DNA of 64,000 bases from Proruminimicrobium sp963666965 (GCA_963666965.1 OY762939.1:310001-374000); one strand, 5' to 3'; shown: positions 51,707 through 60,406, numbered from the stretch's first letter. Notes: generated from the sequence alone by a model not told the origin. Made by a program: numbers and translations.

Positions 51707-52534
51707 ATGTCAAATTTCTTTTCAAAACGAAATGGCTATATTAAAGTTGATGATAAACTACAAATTGAATCAATGAATGACGATTTAAGAAATAGCCTTT
51801 GGTCAGAAATATATGAATATATATTACATGATTCAATTGAACATAAACATTGTATGAATTTTGCTAAATTTGCATACAAAAATTTGCTTAAAAAACCTAT
51901 TGATACTCTTCAAACACATCCTGTTTTCCAATGTGATGAATTTAAGAAAATGTTTTTCGATTATAAATGGTTCGTTGTTTATGATTTTATAGAATGTATC
52001 ATTTCATATCTTGTTTACAATAATTCTTTTTTTGATTTAGCGGCTTTTAGTAAATCAATTAATATTATATTAGAAAGAGAAAATTCCGGATACAGAATTA
52101 TCGATAACAAAATTGTTGCGATAACTGATACCACTGAAAAACAAACCATAGAAGAAGCAATAAATGATAATTCTTTTGATACTGCTAAATTACATTTGAA
52201 AGATGCTTTGGATAAATTATCTGACAGGCAAAATCCTGATTACAGAAATTCAATTAAAGAAAGTATCTCTGCTGTAGAAGTTGTTGTTAGGAGTATTACC
52301 GGAGCACCAACCTTAGGCGACGCTTTGCCAAAATTAAAAGATAACAATATTGAAATTCCTCAAATATTAAATACTGCTATGCATAAACTTTATGGATATA
52401 CGAACGGAACTGATGGGTTAAGACATGGCATGATGGATATCCCAAATGTTAATTTTGAAGAAGCAAAATATATGTTAGTCGTCTGCTCAGCTTTTATAAA
52501 CTATATCAACTGCAAATTAAGCAAACCCAAATAG
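51707..52534 (+). CDS. AbiJ-type abortive-infection protein
   Basis: A 275-residue protein. The N-terminus (SNFFSKRNGYIKVDDKLQIE, then MNDDLRNSLWSEIY) matches the AbiJ N-terminal domain 4 pattern. The C-terminal part (residues about 165-270, with SISAVEVVVRSITGAPTLGD and NGTDGLRHGM) resembles the HEPN-like domain of AbiJ-family proteins, with Arg-His as the candidate active pair. HEPN proteins are RNases in many defence systems. Codon use is AT-richer than core genes. It precedes a UDG-like gene by 42 nt; the two form a likely defence pair. Confidence 0.72.
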   Translation: MSNFFSKRNGYIKVDDKLQIESMNDDLRNSLWSEIYEYILHDSIEHKHCMNFAKFAYKNLLKKPIDTLQTHPVFQCDEFKKMFFDYKWFVVYDFIECIISYLVYNNSFFDLAAFSKSINIILERENSGYRIIDNKIVAITDTTEKQTIEEAINDNSFDTAKLHLKDALDKLSDRQNPDYRNSIKESISAVEVVVRSITGAPTLGDALPKLKDNNIEIPQILNTAMHKLYGYTNGTDGLRHGMMDIPNVNFEEAKYMLVVCSAFINYINCKLSKPK

Positions 52535-52576
52535 ATACAGAACCTTTTAGTTAATACACTTAAAGGAATAAAAAAA

Positions 52577-53377
52577 ATGCCTATCGTTAACCAATGTAAT
52601 AAATCAGGTTGTAAAAGAAATAAACAATGTGAAAATAATGATTTATATATGAAGCATCCTTATAATGATGCAGAATTTCAAAAAGATATTAAAAACCCAG
52701 AAATTTTAATTATCGGGACAACTCCTCCTTGGCGTTTTACATTAAACCTAGATGGCACTAGGAGAAATGAAGAGTTGTTAGATGAAGATAAAAATATAGA
52801 TTTTTATTATGGGGCTAAAAAGAATAATTTTTGGAAAATAATACGTGTTATTTCACAAAAAGATTTAAAAGATAGAGACAAAATCCTCCAATTTTGCAAA
52901 GAAAAAGGATGGCTTTTTGTGGATATAATTAATGAATGTTACACTAATGACAAATATTCAGCTCTAGATAAAAATTTATGTATAAAAAGTTTTAATGCCA
53001 CAATTTTTAAAATAATATCAGCAAGCAATATTAAAATAATATACTTTACTGGTGAAAGTAATGCTTATAAATGGTTTAATTCTGCTTTACAAAAAAATAG
53101 TAATTTTGAAATACTTGAAAAATTTTCCGAGTATCCAAAAATGGACACCAAACATCTCCCTAAATTTAAAATGCTAAAAATAAAAAATACTAACAAAAAA
53201 ATACCTATCATTATGTTACCTTCTCCGTCAGGTAGTGCAAATAGAGGGATGTCTAAAACAACCGAATACTACAACAATTTTAAAAAATCAAAGAATACAA
53301 AATTAAATTATCTAGAATGGATATATGACACTTTATTATTAGAACAAGAATATGATAAATTTTTCGAACTAATTTAA
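52577..53377 (+). CDS. Uracil-DNA-glycosylase-fold protein, defence-associated
   Basis: A 266-residue protein with the outline of the UDG superfamily. Motif 1-like IIGTTPPWRF lies at about residues 45-54 and motif 2-like LPSPSGSANRG at 214-224, between alpha/beta elements and GWLFVDIINECY. The N-terminus has a cluster of Cys (QCNKSGCKRNKQC, residues 6-18) that may bind metal. It is coupled to the AbiJ-type gene. It could be a base-removing effector or a sensor acting on phage DNA, but this is inference. Codon use is foreign to neighbours. Its stop lies in the arm of hairpin B1. Confidence 0.6.
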   Translation: MPIVNQCNKSGCKRNKQCENNDLYMKHPYNDAEFQKDIKNPEILIIGTTPPWRFTLNLDGTRRNEELLDEDKNIDFYYGAKKNNFWKIIRVISQKDLKDRDKILQFCKEKGWLFVDIINECYTNDKYSALDKNLCIKSFNATIFKIISASNIKIIYFTGESNAYKWFNSALQKNSNFEILEKFSEYPKMDTKHLPKFKMLKIKNTNKKIPIIMLPSPSGSANRGMSKTTEYYNNFKKSKNTKLNYLEWIYDTLLLEQEYDKFFELI

Positions 53378-53467
53378 GTTTTTATAAGGACTGAGCGAGT
53401 GAGAGTGTACTGTGAAAGGCGGAGCCGGAGGTACCCGAACGAGCGAAAACGCAGTAAAAACTTTAAA
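53373..53467. repeat. Palindromic hairpin element B1
   Basis: Imperfect palindrome of about 95 nt. Outer arms are TTTAAGTTTTTA (53373-53384) and TAAAAACTTTAAA (53455-53467). Middle arms pair poorly. The tip 53405-53439 has GTGTAC, an inner GGC-GGA-GCC stem and GGTACC. It is 32 of 35 identical to B2 and shares GTGTAC...GTGAAA...GGTAC with A1 and A2. The left arm includes the stop codon of the UDG-like gene. Confidence 0.7.
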
Positions 53468-53482
53468 TGAGGAAGAAAAAAG

Positions 53483-53555
53483 TGCGCCATATAGGAATCG
53501 AACCTATAACCTAACGGTTAAGAGCCGTTTGCTCTACCAATTGAGCTAATGGCGC
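53483..53555 (-). tRNA. tRNA-Lys (anticodon CTT)
   Basis: 73 nt. Acceptor GCGCCAT/ATGGCGC, D arm GCTC/GAGC, anticodon stem AACGG/CCGTT around loop CTCTTAA (anticodon CTT), T arm TATAGG-type, discriminator A. It sits between hairpins B1 and B2. Confidence 0.96.
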
Positions 53556-53605
53556 ATCAAAAAGAAGTGGTCGTTGTATTTTTGCGCTGTTCTTTTTACG
53601 AAGTA

Positions 53606-53704
53606 TTTTTGCTTTTCTGCTAGGCGTTGAGGTATGAGCGTGTACTGTAAAGGGCGGAGCCCGAGGTACCCGAATACCGAAACAACAACGCAGAAAACAA
53701 AAAG
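53606..53704. repeat. Palindromic hairpin element B2
   Basis: Imperfect palindrome of 99 nt. Outer arms TTTTTGCTTTTCTGC (53606-53620) and GCAGAAAACAAAAAG (53690-53704) pair with one bulge; an inner GGTAT/ATACC pair adds support. The tip 53640-53674 has GTGTAC, GGGC-GGA-GCCC and GGTACC, near identical to B1. It is between tRNA-Lys and tRNA-Val. Confidence 0.75.
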
Positions 53705-53718
53705 ACAAAGTAAAAGAA

Positions 53719-53792
53719 TGCCCAATAGAGGATTCGAACCTCTGACCCCTTCCATGTCAAGGAAGTACTCTAACCAACTGAGCTAACTGGGC
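53719..53792 (-). tRNA. tRNA-Val (anticodon GAC)
   Basis: 74 nt. Acceptor GCCCAGT/ATTGGGC with one G-U pair, anticodon stem CTTCC/GGAAG around loop TTGACAT (anticodon GAC), T arm AGAGG/CCTCT, discriminator A. Confidence 0.95.
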
Positions 53793-53811
53793 ATTTAACA
53801 TACAATAAGTA

Positions 53812-53884
53812 AGGTGTGGGTCGGAATTGAACCGACACAAGGCAGTTTTGCAGACTGTCCCCTTAGCCATTCGGGCACCACACC
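53812..53884 (-). tRNA. tRNA-Cys (anticodon GCA)
   Basis: 73 nt. Acceptor GGTGTGG/CCACACC, loop CTGCAAA (anticodon GCA) on an anticodon stem with one A-C mismatch at its base, T arm GTCGG/CCGAC, discriminator T as expected for Cys. Confidence 0.93.
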
Positions 53885-53973
53885 AAACTAAATTTTAATG
53901 AACGGACAAAAAGTATATAAAAAAAACTGCTAACAGTCAAACTTTGCGCGTAATTGTATACATATATTTAAGG

Positions 53974-54002
53974 TTGACACTTAAATTCTTAATTGGTAGA
54001 AT
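53974..54002 (+). promoter_or_regulatory. Promoter of ppdK
   Basis: Consensus TTGACA, 17-nt spacer, TAGAAT, 58 nt upstream of the ppdK ATG. Confidence 0.75.
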
Positions 54003-54060
54003 TACCGCCGATATCAAAAAAAATCCGCAGTATTATTATAATAACGAAAAGGAGCGGCAA

Positions 54061-56796
54061 ATGGCAAAATTTGTTTATTTTTTCGGTGGCGGTAAAGCAG
54101 ACGGCAACGGCAGCATGAAAAACCTCTTGGGAGGTAAAGGAGCCAACCTTGCAGAAATGGCAGGACACAAAGCTTTAAAACTTCCGGTCCCTCCGGGATT
54201 CACAATTACCACAGAAGTTTGCACCTATTATTACGACAATAAAAAGAAATATCCTAAGGAACTTGCAAAACAAGTTGAAACGGCGCTCAAAAACGTTGAA
54301 AAAGTTATGGGCAAAAAATTCGGCGACGTAAAAGATCCTTTGCTCGTATCAGTAAGATCCGGAGCGAGATCGTCGATGCCCGGTATGATGGAAACTGTTT
54401 TAAACGTAGGTCTTACCACAAAAACGATCCCCGGTTTAATTGAAAAAACAAAAAATGAGAGATTTGTATACGACGCATACAGAAGACTTATAATGATGTA
54501 TTCCGACGTCGTTATGGAAAAAGCCGGCGGAATTGAACCTGCCGACGATATGGGAATAAGAAAACAGCTTGAAAGAATAATGGACGCGGCAAAAAAAGCA
54601 AAAGGCGCAAAACAAGATACTGATTTGAACGCTGAAGATTTAAAGGTTCTTTGCGAAAAATTTAAAGCAAAAGTAAAAGAAGTTCTCGGAAAACCTTTCC
54701 CTGATGATCCGATGGAACAGCTCTGGGGCGGAGTTTCGGCGGTATTTTCTTCATGGAACGGAAAAAGAGCAATCGCTTACAGAAAAATCGAAGGAATTCC
54801 CGATGAATGGGGTACAGCCGTCAACGTTCAGTCGATGGTATTCGGAAATATGGGAACATCGTCTGCAACCGGCGTTGCTTTCACAAGAAATCCCGGAAAC
54901 GGCGATTCAAGATTCTACGGAGAATATCTCGTAAATGCACAGGGTGAAGACGTTGTTGCAGGTATCAGAACGCCTGCTCCTATCAATATAGCTTCTCAGA
55001 GTATTCAGAACAAAACCGAAAAAACTCTTGAACAGGTTATGCCTAAAGCGTATAAAGAACTTTTTGCTATTCAGAAGAAACTCGAAAAACATTATAAAGA
55101 TATGCAGGACATTGAATTTACCGTCCAGGAAGGAGTACTTTGGATGCTTCAGTGCAGAGTCGGAAAAAGAAACGGTCCGGCTGCGGTAAAAATGGCGCTC
55201 GATATGTACAAAGAAAAGCTTATAACCAAAGATGAAGCCGTTATGAGAGTTTCTCCTGCACAGCTCGATGAACTTCTGCATCCTATAATAGAACCTAAGA
55301 ACGAAGCAAATGCAAAGATAATAGCAAAAGGTCTTCCTGCAGGTCCGGGAGGCGCAAGCGGAGCTATAGTATTTACGGCCGAAGAAGCTGTTAAATGGGC
55401 TGAAGCCGGAAAGAAAGTTATTCTCGTAAGAGAAGAAACAAATCCTGAAGACGTTGAAGGTATGAGAGCGGCTCAGGCTATTCTTACTGCAAGAGGCGGT
55501 ATGACTTCACACGCTGCTCTTGTTGCAAGAGGATGGGGTAAATGCTGTATAGTAGGCTGCAGCGACGTTGAAGTTGAACTTGCAAAAAAAATTATGATTA
55601 TCGGCGGCAAAGAATATAAAGAAGGCGATTTTATAACTCTTAACGGAACAAAAGGAAACGTTTACGAAGGTTCTCTGACGATGGTTGACGCTACTAACAA
55701 CACGCAGCTGTTTGATTTCTTGAAACTCTGCGATTCAGTTAAAAAACTTAAAGTAAGAACAAATGCGGACACTCCTTCAGACGCTAAGAAAGCAAGACTT
55801 TTCGGAGCAGAAGGTATCGGTCTTTTCAGAACGGAACATATGTTCTACGGAGAAAATTCAGATAAGCCGTTGTTTGCTTTGAGAAAAATGATTGTTTCAA
55901 AAACAGTTGAAGAAAGAAAGAAAGCTTTGGCTGAACTTTTCCCCTTCATTAAAGACAGTATCAAGGGAACATTTGAAGCTATGGACGGATTTGCAGTAAC
56001 CGTCAGATTATTGGATCCGCCTTTACATGAATTTATACCTAGAGAAAAAGCACAGCAGGCAGTTATCGCAAAGAGCTTAAACATCAGCCTTGACGAATTC
56101 CAGAAAAGAGCGGACGCTCTGCATGAAAGTAACCCGATGATGGGGCACAGAGGCGTAAGACTCGGCGTAACTTATCCTGAAATAACAGAAACACAGGTAA
56201 GAGCCATATTTGAAGTATCCGCTGAACTTTTGGCAAAAGGCAAAAAAGTATATCCTGAAATAATGGTTCCTGTCATATGTTCCGAAAATGAACTTAAACA
56301 CCAGAAAGCCATTGTTGAAAACGTATACAAGGAAGTATGCACAGCGAAGAAAATTAAAAAGATTCCTTATATGTTCGGTTCTATGATAGAAATACCGAGA
56401 GCCGCATTATTGGCTGACAAACTTGCCGAAACAGCGGAATTCTTCTCGTTCGGAACAAACGACCTTACGCAGATGACTTTCGGTTTCTCAAGAGACGATA
56501 TGGGCGGATTTATCGGCGATTATCTCGGAAACAAGATTCTCGCAAACGATCCTTTCCAGACGATCGACCAGAACGGAGTCGGACAGCTGATTAAGACCGG
56601 TCTTACTCTGGGAAGAAAACAGAGAAAAGACATGAAGATAGGTATCTGCGGAGAACACGGCGGAGAACCGAAATCGGTTGAATTCTGCCACAATGCGGGA
56701 CTGACTTATGTTTCCTGCTCTCCTTTCAGAGTTCCTATAGCAAGACTTGCAGCAGCCCAGGCAGCGGTAAAACAGGCTAAAGCAAAGAAAAAATAA
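54061..56796 (+). CDS. ppdK: Pyruvate, phosphate dikinase
   Basis: Interconverts pyruvate, ATP and phosphate with PEP, AMP and pyrophosphate; common in anaerobes as a PPi-linked glycolytic enzyme. It has 911 residues from ATG 54061 (MAKFVYFFGGGKADGNGSMK), which has AAAGGAG upstream; the open frame extends 39 codons more but without support. It shows LGGKGANLAEMAGHKALKLP, SVRSGARSSMPGMMETVLN, the His-phosphorylation motif RGGMTSHAALVARGWGKCCI, and FGTNDLTQMTFGFSRDD with a GICGEHGGEP Cys loop. It starts the long plus-strand run toward dnaA. It could supply PEP for the PTS. Confidence 0.97.
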   Translation: MAKFVYFFGGGKADGNGSMKNLLGGKGANLAEMAGHKALKLPVPPGFTITTEVCTYYYDNKKKYPKELAKQVETALKNVEKVMGKKFGDVKDPLLVSVRSGARSSMPGMMETVLNVGLTTKTIPGLIEKTKNERFVYDAYRRLIMMYSDVVMEKAGGIEPADDMGIRKQLERIMDAAKKAKGAKQDTDLNAEDLKVLCEKFKAKVKEVLGKPFPDDPMEQLWGGVSAVFSSWNGKRAIAYRKIEGIPDEWGTAVNVQSMVFGNMGTSSATGVAFTRNPGNGDSRFYGEYLVNAQGEDVVAGIRTPAPINIASQSIQNKTEKTLEQVMPKAYKELFAIQKKLEKHYKDMQDIEFTVQEGVLWMLQCRVGKRNGPAAVKMALDMYKEKLITKDEAVMRVSPAQLDELLHPIIEPKNEANAKIIAKGLPAGPGGASGAIVFTAEEAVKWAEAGKKVILVREETNPEDVEGMRAAQAILTARGGMTSHAALVARGWGKCCIVGCSDVEVELAKKIMIIGGKEYKEGDFITLNGTKGNVYEGSLTMVDATNNTQLFDFLKLCDSVKKLKVRTNADTPSDAKKARLFGAEGIGLFRTEHMFYGENSDKPLFALRKMIVSKTVEERKKALAELFPFIKDSIKGTFEAMDGFAVTVRLLDPPLHEFIPREKAQQAVIAKSLNISLDEFQKRADALHESNPMMGHRGVRLGVTYPEITETQVRAIFEVSAELLAKGKKVYPEIMVPVICSENELKHQKAIVENVYKEVCTAKKIKKIPYMFGSMIEIPRAALLADKLAETAEFFSFGTNDLTQMTFGFSRDDMGGFIGDYLGNKILANDPFQTIDQNGVGQLIKTGLTLGRKQRKDMKIGICGEHGGEPKSVEFCHNAGLTYVSCSPFRVPIARLAAAQAAVKQAKAKKK

Positions 56797-56813
56797 GCAT
56801 TATATTTAAATAT

Positions 56814-56850
56814 CGGGCCGGAGTTTTATTATGATTCCGGCCCGAAACCA
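56814..56850 (+). terminator. Hairpin between ppdK and OmpA-family gene
   Basis: Perfect 9-bp stem CGGGCCGGA/TCCGGCCCG with a 13-nt loop, then AAACCATTTTTA. The T-run is several bases away, so it may be a weak terminator or an RNA-processing stem. It ends 11 nt before the next ATG. Confidence 0.6.
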
Positions 56851-56855
56851 TTTTT

Positions 56856-58097
56856 ATGAAAAAAATAAAAAGTTTTATTTCAGCCGCGGCATTTGTTGTT
56901 TTCTTTATTACGGCGGCTTACTGCGACCAGCAGAATACACCGGCCGCAATAGAAGTTTCTTCCGTTACGCTTACCCGGCAGCACAGTTATTCAACTTCAA
57001 CAAAAACAGCCGTTTATAAAGATAGAAATTTTATTTCAGTAACGCTTAAAAATAAAATATTTTCGCCTTTGAATACGGAAAATCTGCCGAAAGAAGCAGT
57101 TTTTGAAATATCCGTTCTTGACGAAAACGTAAAAATTAAAAAATGGCGTTTTGACCTTATAAATTCTCAAAAACAAAATGTCTATACGGAAGAAGGATCC
57201 GTTGTGCCCGAAACTATCAGATGGAATGCGCTGAAAGACGGCAAAGTTATTGAAGGCAGATACAGATATATACTGACGGTTGAAATATGGAAAAAAGACA
57301 GAGTCACAATTGAAGACGGACCTATAACCGTAGACGTTACGCCTCCTCTTTTGCTGTTGAACTCTTCGGCCGACACGGCTGTAATTTCGGACGGGAAATT
57401 TGAGTCGTCTGTTACGTTTTCATTAAGCGCCGACGACGAATCCGGAATTAATTTCAACAAAACGAAACTGTCCGTTTTAAACGCAAAAAATAATATTGAA
57501 ATCAAATCATGGCCTATTCAAAATTCAGGCCAGCAAAATATAATATGGGACGGAAAAGATGCTGTTTATGACAGAACTGTTCCGGCGGGCGATTATAAAG
57601 CCGTTTTTACGGCATACGATAATACCGGCAATGTTTCAAAATTTTCAAAAAATCTGTCGGCTATAGAATGCAACGTAAAAGGAAATATCAGCGATATTAT
57701 AGTTAAAGAAGCTCCTAAAGGACTTGATGCCGCTTTAAGCTGCACCGTATTTTTTAAATCGCAGAGCGGAGAATTGACTCCTCTGTCTTTAAAAACACTT
57801 AACATGATTGCGGACCTTCTCAAAGAATATCCCGCAAATAAGATCGTAATTGAAGGACATACCGATTCTTTTGAATGTAGAAAAACAAAAAATGATCTTA
57901 TCATTTCAAACGAAAGGGCAAAATCTGTTTATGATTTTTTTATTAAATACGGAATAAATCCGGACAGACTTCAGACAGCCGGTTACGGCAAAGACAAACC
58001 TGCGGTTTCTGATAAGGACGAGAAATTAAGAATTTTAAACAGAAGAGTTGATATAACGGTGATAAAAAACGAACAAAATACCGATAAAAAAAATTAA
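56856..58097 (+). CDS. OmpA-family protein with Ig-like domains
   Basis: A 413-residue exported protein. Signal peptide about 1-22 (ending TAAYC). Residues about 60-285 contain FlgD/Ig-like beta repeats (FDLINSQKQNVYTEEGSVVP; IWDGKDAVYDRTVPAGDYKA; DGPITVDVTPPLLLL). The C-terminal OmpA domain (about 295-405) with VIEGHTDSFECRKTKNDLII and RILNRRVDITV binds peptidoglycan. It is predicted to anchor an outer-membrane or periplasmic assembly to the cell wall. It lies upstream of two PpiC-type foldase genes. Confidence 0.9.
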   Translation: MKKIKSFISAAAFVVFFITAAYCDQQNTPAAIEVSSVTLTRQHSYSTSTKTAVYKDRNFISVTLKNKIFSPLNTENLPKEAVFEISVLDENVKIKKWRFDLINSQKQNVYTEEGSVVPETIRWNALKDGKVIEGRYRYILTVEIWKKDRVTIEDGPITVDVTPPLLLLNSSADTAVISDGKFESSVTFSLSADDESGINFNKTKLSVLNAKNNIEIKSWPIQNSGQQNIIWDGKDAVYDRTVPAGDYKAVFTAYDNTGNVSKFSKNLSAIECNVKGNISDIIVKEAPKGLDAALSCTVFFKSQSGELTPLSLKTLNMIADLLKEYPANKIVIEGHTDSFECRKTKNDLIISNERAKSVYDFFIKYGINPDRLQTAGYGKDKPAVSDKDEKLRILNRRVDITVIKNEQNTDKKN

Positions 58098-58130
58098 TTT
58101 TAAAAAGGGCACAGGAGGTTGAGATTTTAT

Positions 58131-58388
58131 ATGAAATATGCTATAAAAAAAGGGGTTTTGTGGCAGGAAGTTGACGGGGAGATCGTTATTGTAGCTCCGA
58201 AGCAGGATCCGATGTATCTTAACGAATCCGGCAGCGTCGTGTGGAAACTTATCGACAAGGGGCTGGACGAAAATAAAATAATCGATACCGTCAGCGGCGA
58301 TTACGAGACCGACAGAAAAGTGATAGAAAGAGACGTTAAAGCTGTTATTGCTGATCTCATAAAAAATAAATGCATTGAAAAAAAATAG
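58131..58388 (+). CDS. PqqD-like protein, orphan
   Basis: An 85-residue protein from ATG 58131 with AGGAGG 12 nt upstream (a longer gap than usual; a TTG at 58119 would be too close). The core YLNESGSVVWKLIDKGLDEN and a helical second half (RKVIERDVKAVIADLIKNKC) match the PqqD/RRE winged-helix fold that binds precursor peptides for radical SAM maturases. No radical SAM partner or precursor peptide is adjacent; the nearest radical SAM genes are about 12 kb away. Role unknown. Confidence 0.72.
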   Translation: MKYAIKKGVLWQEVDGEIVIVAPKQDPMYLNESGSVVWKLIDKGLDENKIIDTVSGDYETDRKVIERDVKAVIADLIKNKCIEKK

Positions 58389-58405
58389 AAGTTTGGGAGA
58401 AAGAA

Positions 58406-59329
58406 ATGAAACTAGGCAGTATTACAGTATTAGCATTGTTGAGCTGTTTTGTTGCAGTAGGATGCAAACCTAAAGAAGACGTTATCGCAAAGATAGGCGG
58501 CGAAAAAATTACCGTTGAAAATTTTAAAGAAAGACTTGAAGCGACTCCTCCTGCCTACCGCTCATACATAAGCACAGAACCTGGCAAGAAACAGTTCCTT
58601 GATCTTATGGTGAGAGAGAAACTGCTTTTGGAATACGCAAAGCAGTCCGGCATAAATAAAAAAGACGAATACAAAACTGCGATTAAAGATTTTGCCGCAG
58701 AACAGAAAAAACAGTTTAAAGAATACGAAGACGGTCTTTTGATGGAAATGTTTTTAAAAGAACTCCAGACGACAAACATCACCCCTTCGGAAGAAGAAAT
58801 AAATAAGTATTACCAGGATAATGTTCAGGATTTTACGAGTCCGGTTGCAGTAGTGGCAAAACATATTCTTGTCCAGTCCAAAGAAGAAGCCGAAACTGCT
58901 CTTTCAAGAATAAAGAGCGGCGAATCTTTCGACAAAGTGGCAAAAGAAGTATCGACCGACAGAATTTCCGCGGAGAAAGGCGGACTTATAGGGCCTTTCA
59001 GAAAGGGAGAACTTGTTCCGGAATTTGAAAAAGCAGTATTTAATCTTAAAAAAGGCGACATTTCCGACATCATTGAAACTCCTTTCGGATTTCATATAAT
59101 CACAAAAGTTTCCGAGCAGAAAATGCAGCCTGTTCCGGAAGATGCGGCAAAAGCCGAAATAAAAAAGATTCTTTCAAAAACAAAATTTGAAAATTGGTTT
59201 GAAGATAAAAAGAAGAAACTTAATGTAGCCGTAGATTACGCCAAACTCGGCAAAGTAAAAAACGCTCAGGATCAGGCAGACGGCAACGCCGATGAAAAAG
59301 ATGAAATTCTCGGCAAATTCAGCAATTAA
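58406..59329 (+). CDS. Parvulin-type peptidyl-prolyl isomerase lipoprotein
   Basis: A 307-residue lipoprotein foldase. The lipobox LSCFVAVGC (Cys at residue 20) is followed by a SurA N-terminal-like helical domain and a PpiC rotamase domain (VAKHILVQSKEEAETALSRI; FDKVAKEVSTDRISAEKGG; IIETPFGFHIITKV). It should act in the periplasm on outer-membrane protein folding. It overlaps the following gene's extended frame by 38 nt only if the latter starts early; the preferred start leaves a 13-nt gap. Confidence 0.92.
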   Translation: MKLGSITVLALLSCFVAVGCKPKEDVIAKIGGEKITVENFKERLEATPPAYRSYISTEPGKKQFLDLMVREKLLLEYAKQSGINKKDEYKTAIKDFAAEQKKQFKEYEDGLLMEMFLKELQTTNITPSEEEINKYYQDNVQDFTSPVAVVAKHILVQSKEEAETALSRIKSGESFDKVAKEVSTDRISAEKGGLIGPFRKGELVPEFEKAVFNLKKGDISDIIETPFGFHIITKVSEQKMQPVPEDAAKAEIKKILSKTKFENWFEDKKKKLNVAVDYAKLGKVKNAQDQADGNADEKDEILGKFSN

Positions 59330-59342
59330 AAAGGAGATCAAA

Positions 59343-60395
59343 ATGAAGAAAGCGTTGTTTGGTTTATTGTTTGTAGCAGTACTTTTCGGCGCGGCAAACG
59401 CTCAGGAAGCTGTTGATAAAACATTGGCTGTCGTAAACGGCGAGCCTTTAATGAGTTCTGAATATAATAAAATAGCCGACCCTATTATTGAACAGCAGAG
59501 AACGGCTATGCCTGCAAGCGAACAGACTGAAGCAAAAATAAATGATTTGAAAAATAAAATTCTCGAAGAAAAAGTTAATCAGATTCTTTTGATACAGGAA
59601 GCAAAAAAAGCAAAAATTAAAATAGTAAAAAGAGAAGTCGACGAAGCTCTTCTTCAGGTCAAAAAAAGATTCCCGAGCGAAGATACTTTTAAGGCTGAAC
59701 TTAAAAAAGAAGGCTTGACGCAGATTCAGTTTGAAAAGAAGCTCGAAGAACAGCTGATGAGCATGAGATTTATCGAAAGCACGATGAAATCAAAAGTTAA
59801 ACAGCCTGCAGAAGAAGACGTAAAGAAGTTTTACGATAACGTAAGAAAGAAAATGGCCGGCGAAAAACTCGCGCTCGCTCCTCAAGACGATGAAGTTGTA
59901 ACTTACGTTGCGAATCTTTTAAAGAGAATGTCTTCCGAACAGGTAAGACTCAGACAGATATTTGTAAAATGTCCTAAAGACTCAAAGCCCGAAGAATTAA
60001 AAGCTGCACAGGCCAGAGTCGCAAACATAAAGAAAGAACTTGCAAAAGGGCAGATAAGTTTTGCCGATCTTTCCGAGAAATATTCAGAAGACAATCTTTT
60101 GAAACAGAGAAAAGGAGATATGGGCCTTGTTGTTAAGGGTGATCTTGCAAAAGAAATAGACAGCGTTGTTTTTACTCTTAACGTTGGAGAATGGACAAAA
60201 GAAGCCATAAGAACGGATTTCGGATATCATTTCCTCAGAGTTGAAGAAAAGAAAGCAAACACGGCTTTTACGTTTGACGATGTAAAGAAAGATTTGACGG
60301 AAGTTTTGTATCAGCAGAATATGAAAAAAACTTATGATTCATGGATTGCGGAATTAAGAGCGAAAGCAAATATAAAAATTAACCAGATTTGGTAA
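59343..60395 (+). CDS. SurA-like periplasmic foldase
   Basis: A 350-residue protein from ATG 59343 (MKKALFGLLFVAVLFGAANA) with AAGGAGATC upstream. Signal peptide 1-20, then a SurA_N domain (EQQRTAMPASEQTEAKINDL; LLIQEAKKAKIKIVKREVDE) and a PpiC domain (RLRQIFVKCPKDSKPEELKA; EKYSEDNLLKQRKGDMGLVV; IRTDFGYHFLRVEEK). It is paralogous to the preceding lipoprotein, and the pair probably shares chaperone work on outer-membrane proteins. It lies 13 nt after it. Confidence 0.92.
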   Translation: MKKALFGLLFVAVLFGAANAQEAVDKTLAVVNGEPLMSSEYNKIADPIIEQQRTAMPASEQTEAKINDLKNKILEEKVNQILLIQEAKKAKIKIVKREVDEALLQVKKRFPSEDTFKAELKKEGLTQIQFEKKLEEQLMSMRFIESTMKSKVKQPAEEDVKKFYDNVRKKMAGEKLALAPQDDEVVTYVANLLKRMSSEQVRLRQIFVKCPKDSKPEELKAAQARVANIKKELAKGQISFADLSEKYSEDNLLKQRKGDMGLVVKGDLAKEIDSVVFTLNVGEWTKEAIRTDFGYHFLRVEEKKANTAFTFDDVKKDLTEVLYQQNMKKTYDSWIAELRAKANIKINQIW

Positions 60396-60406
60396 TTTTT
60401 TAAATA

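Noticed and set aside
53511..53755. Minus-strand ORFs covering tRNA-Lys, hairpin B2 and tRNA-Val
   Set aside because: Their sequence is explained by the tRNA genes and the palindromic element.
53944..54060. N-terminal extension of PpdK
   Set aside because: The promoter (TTGACA-TAGAAT) lies inside it and the ATG at 54061 has a proper ribosome-binding site and family N-terminus.
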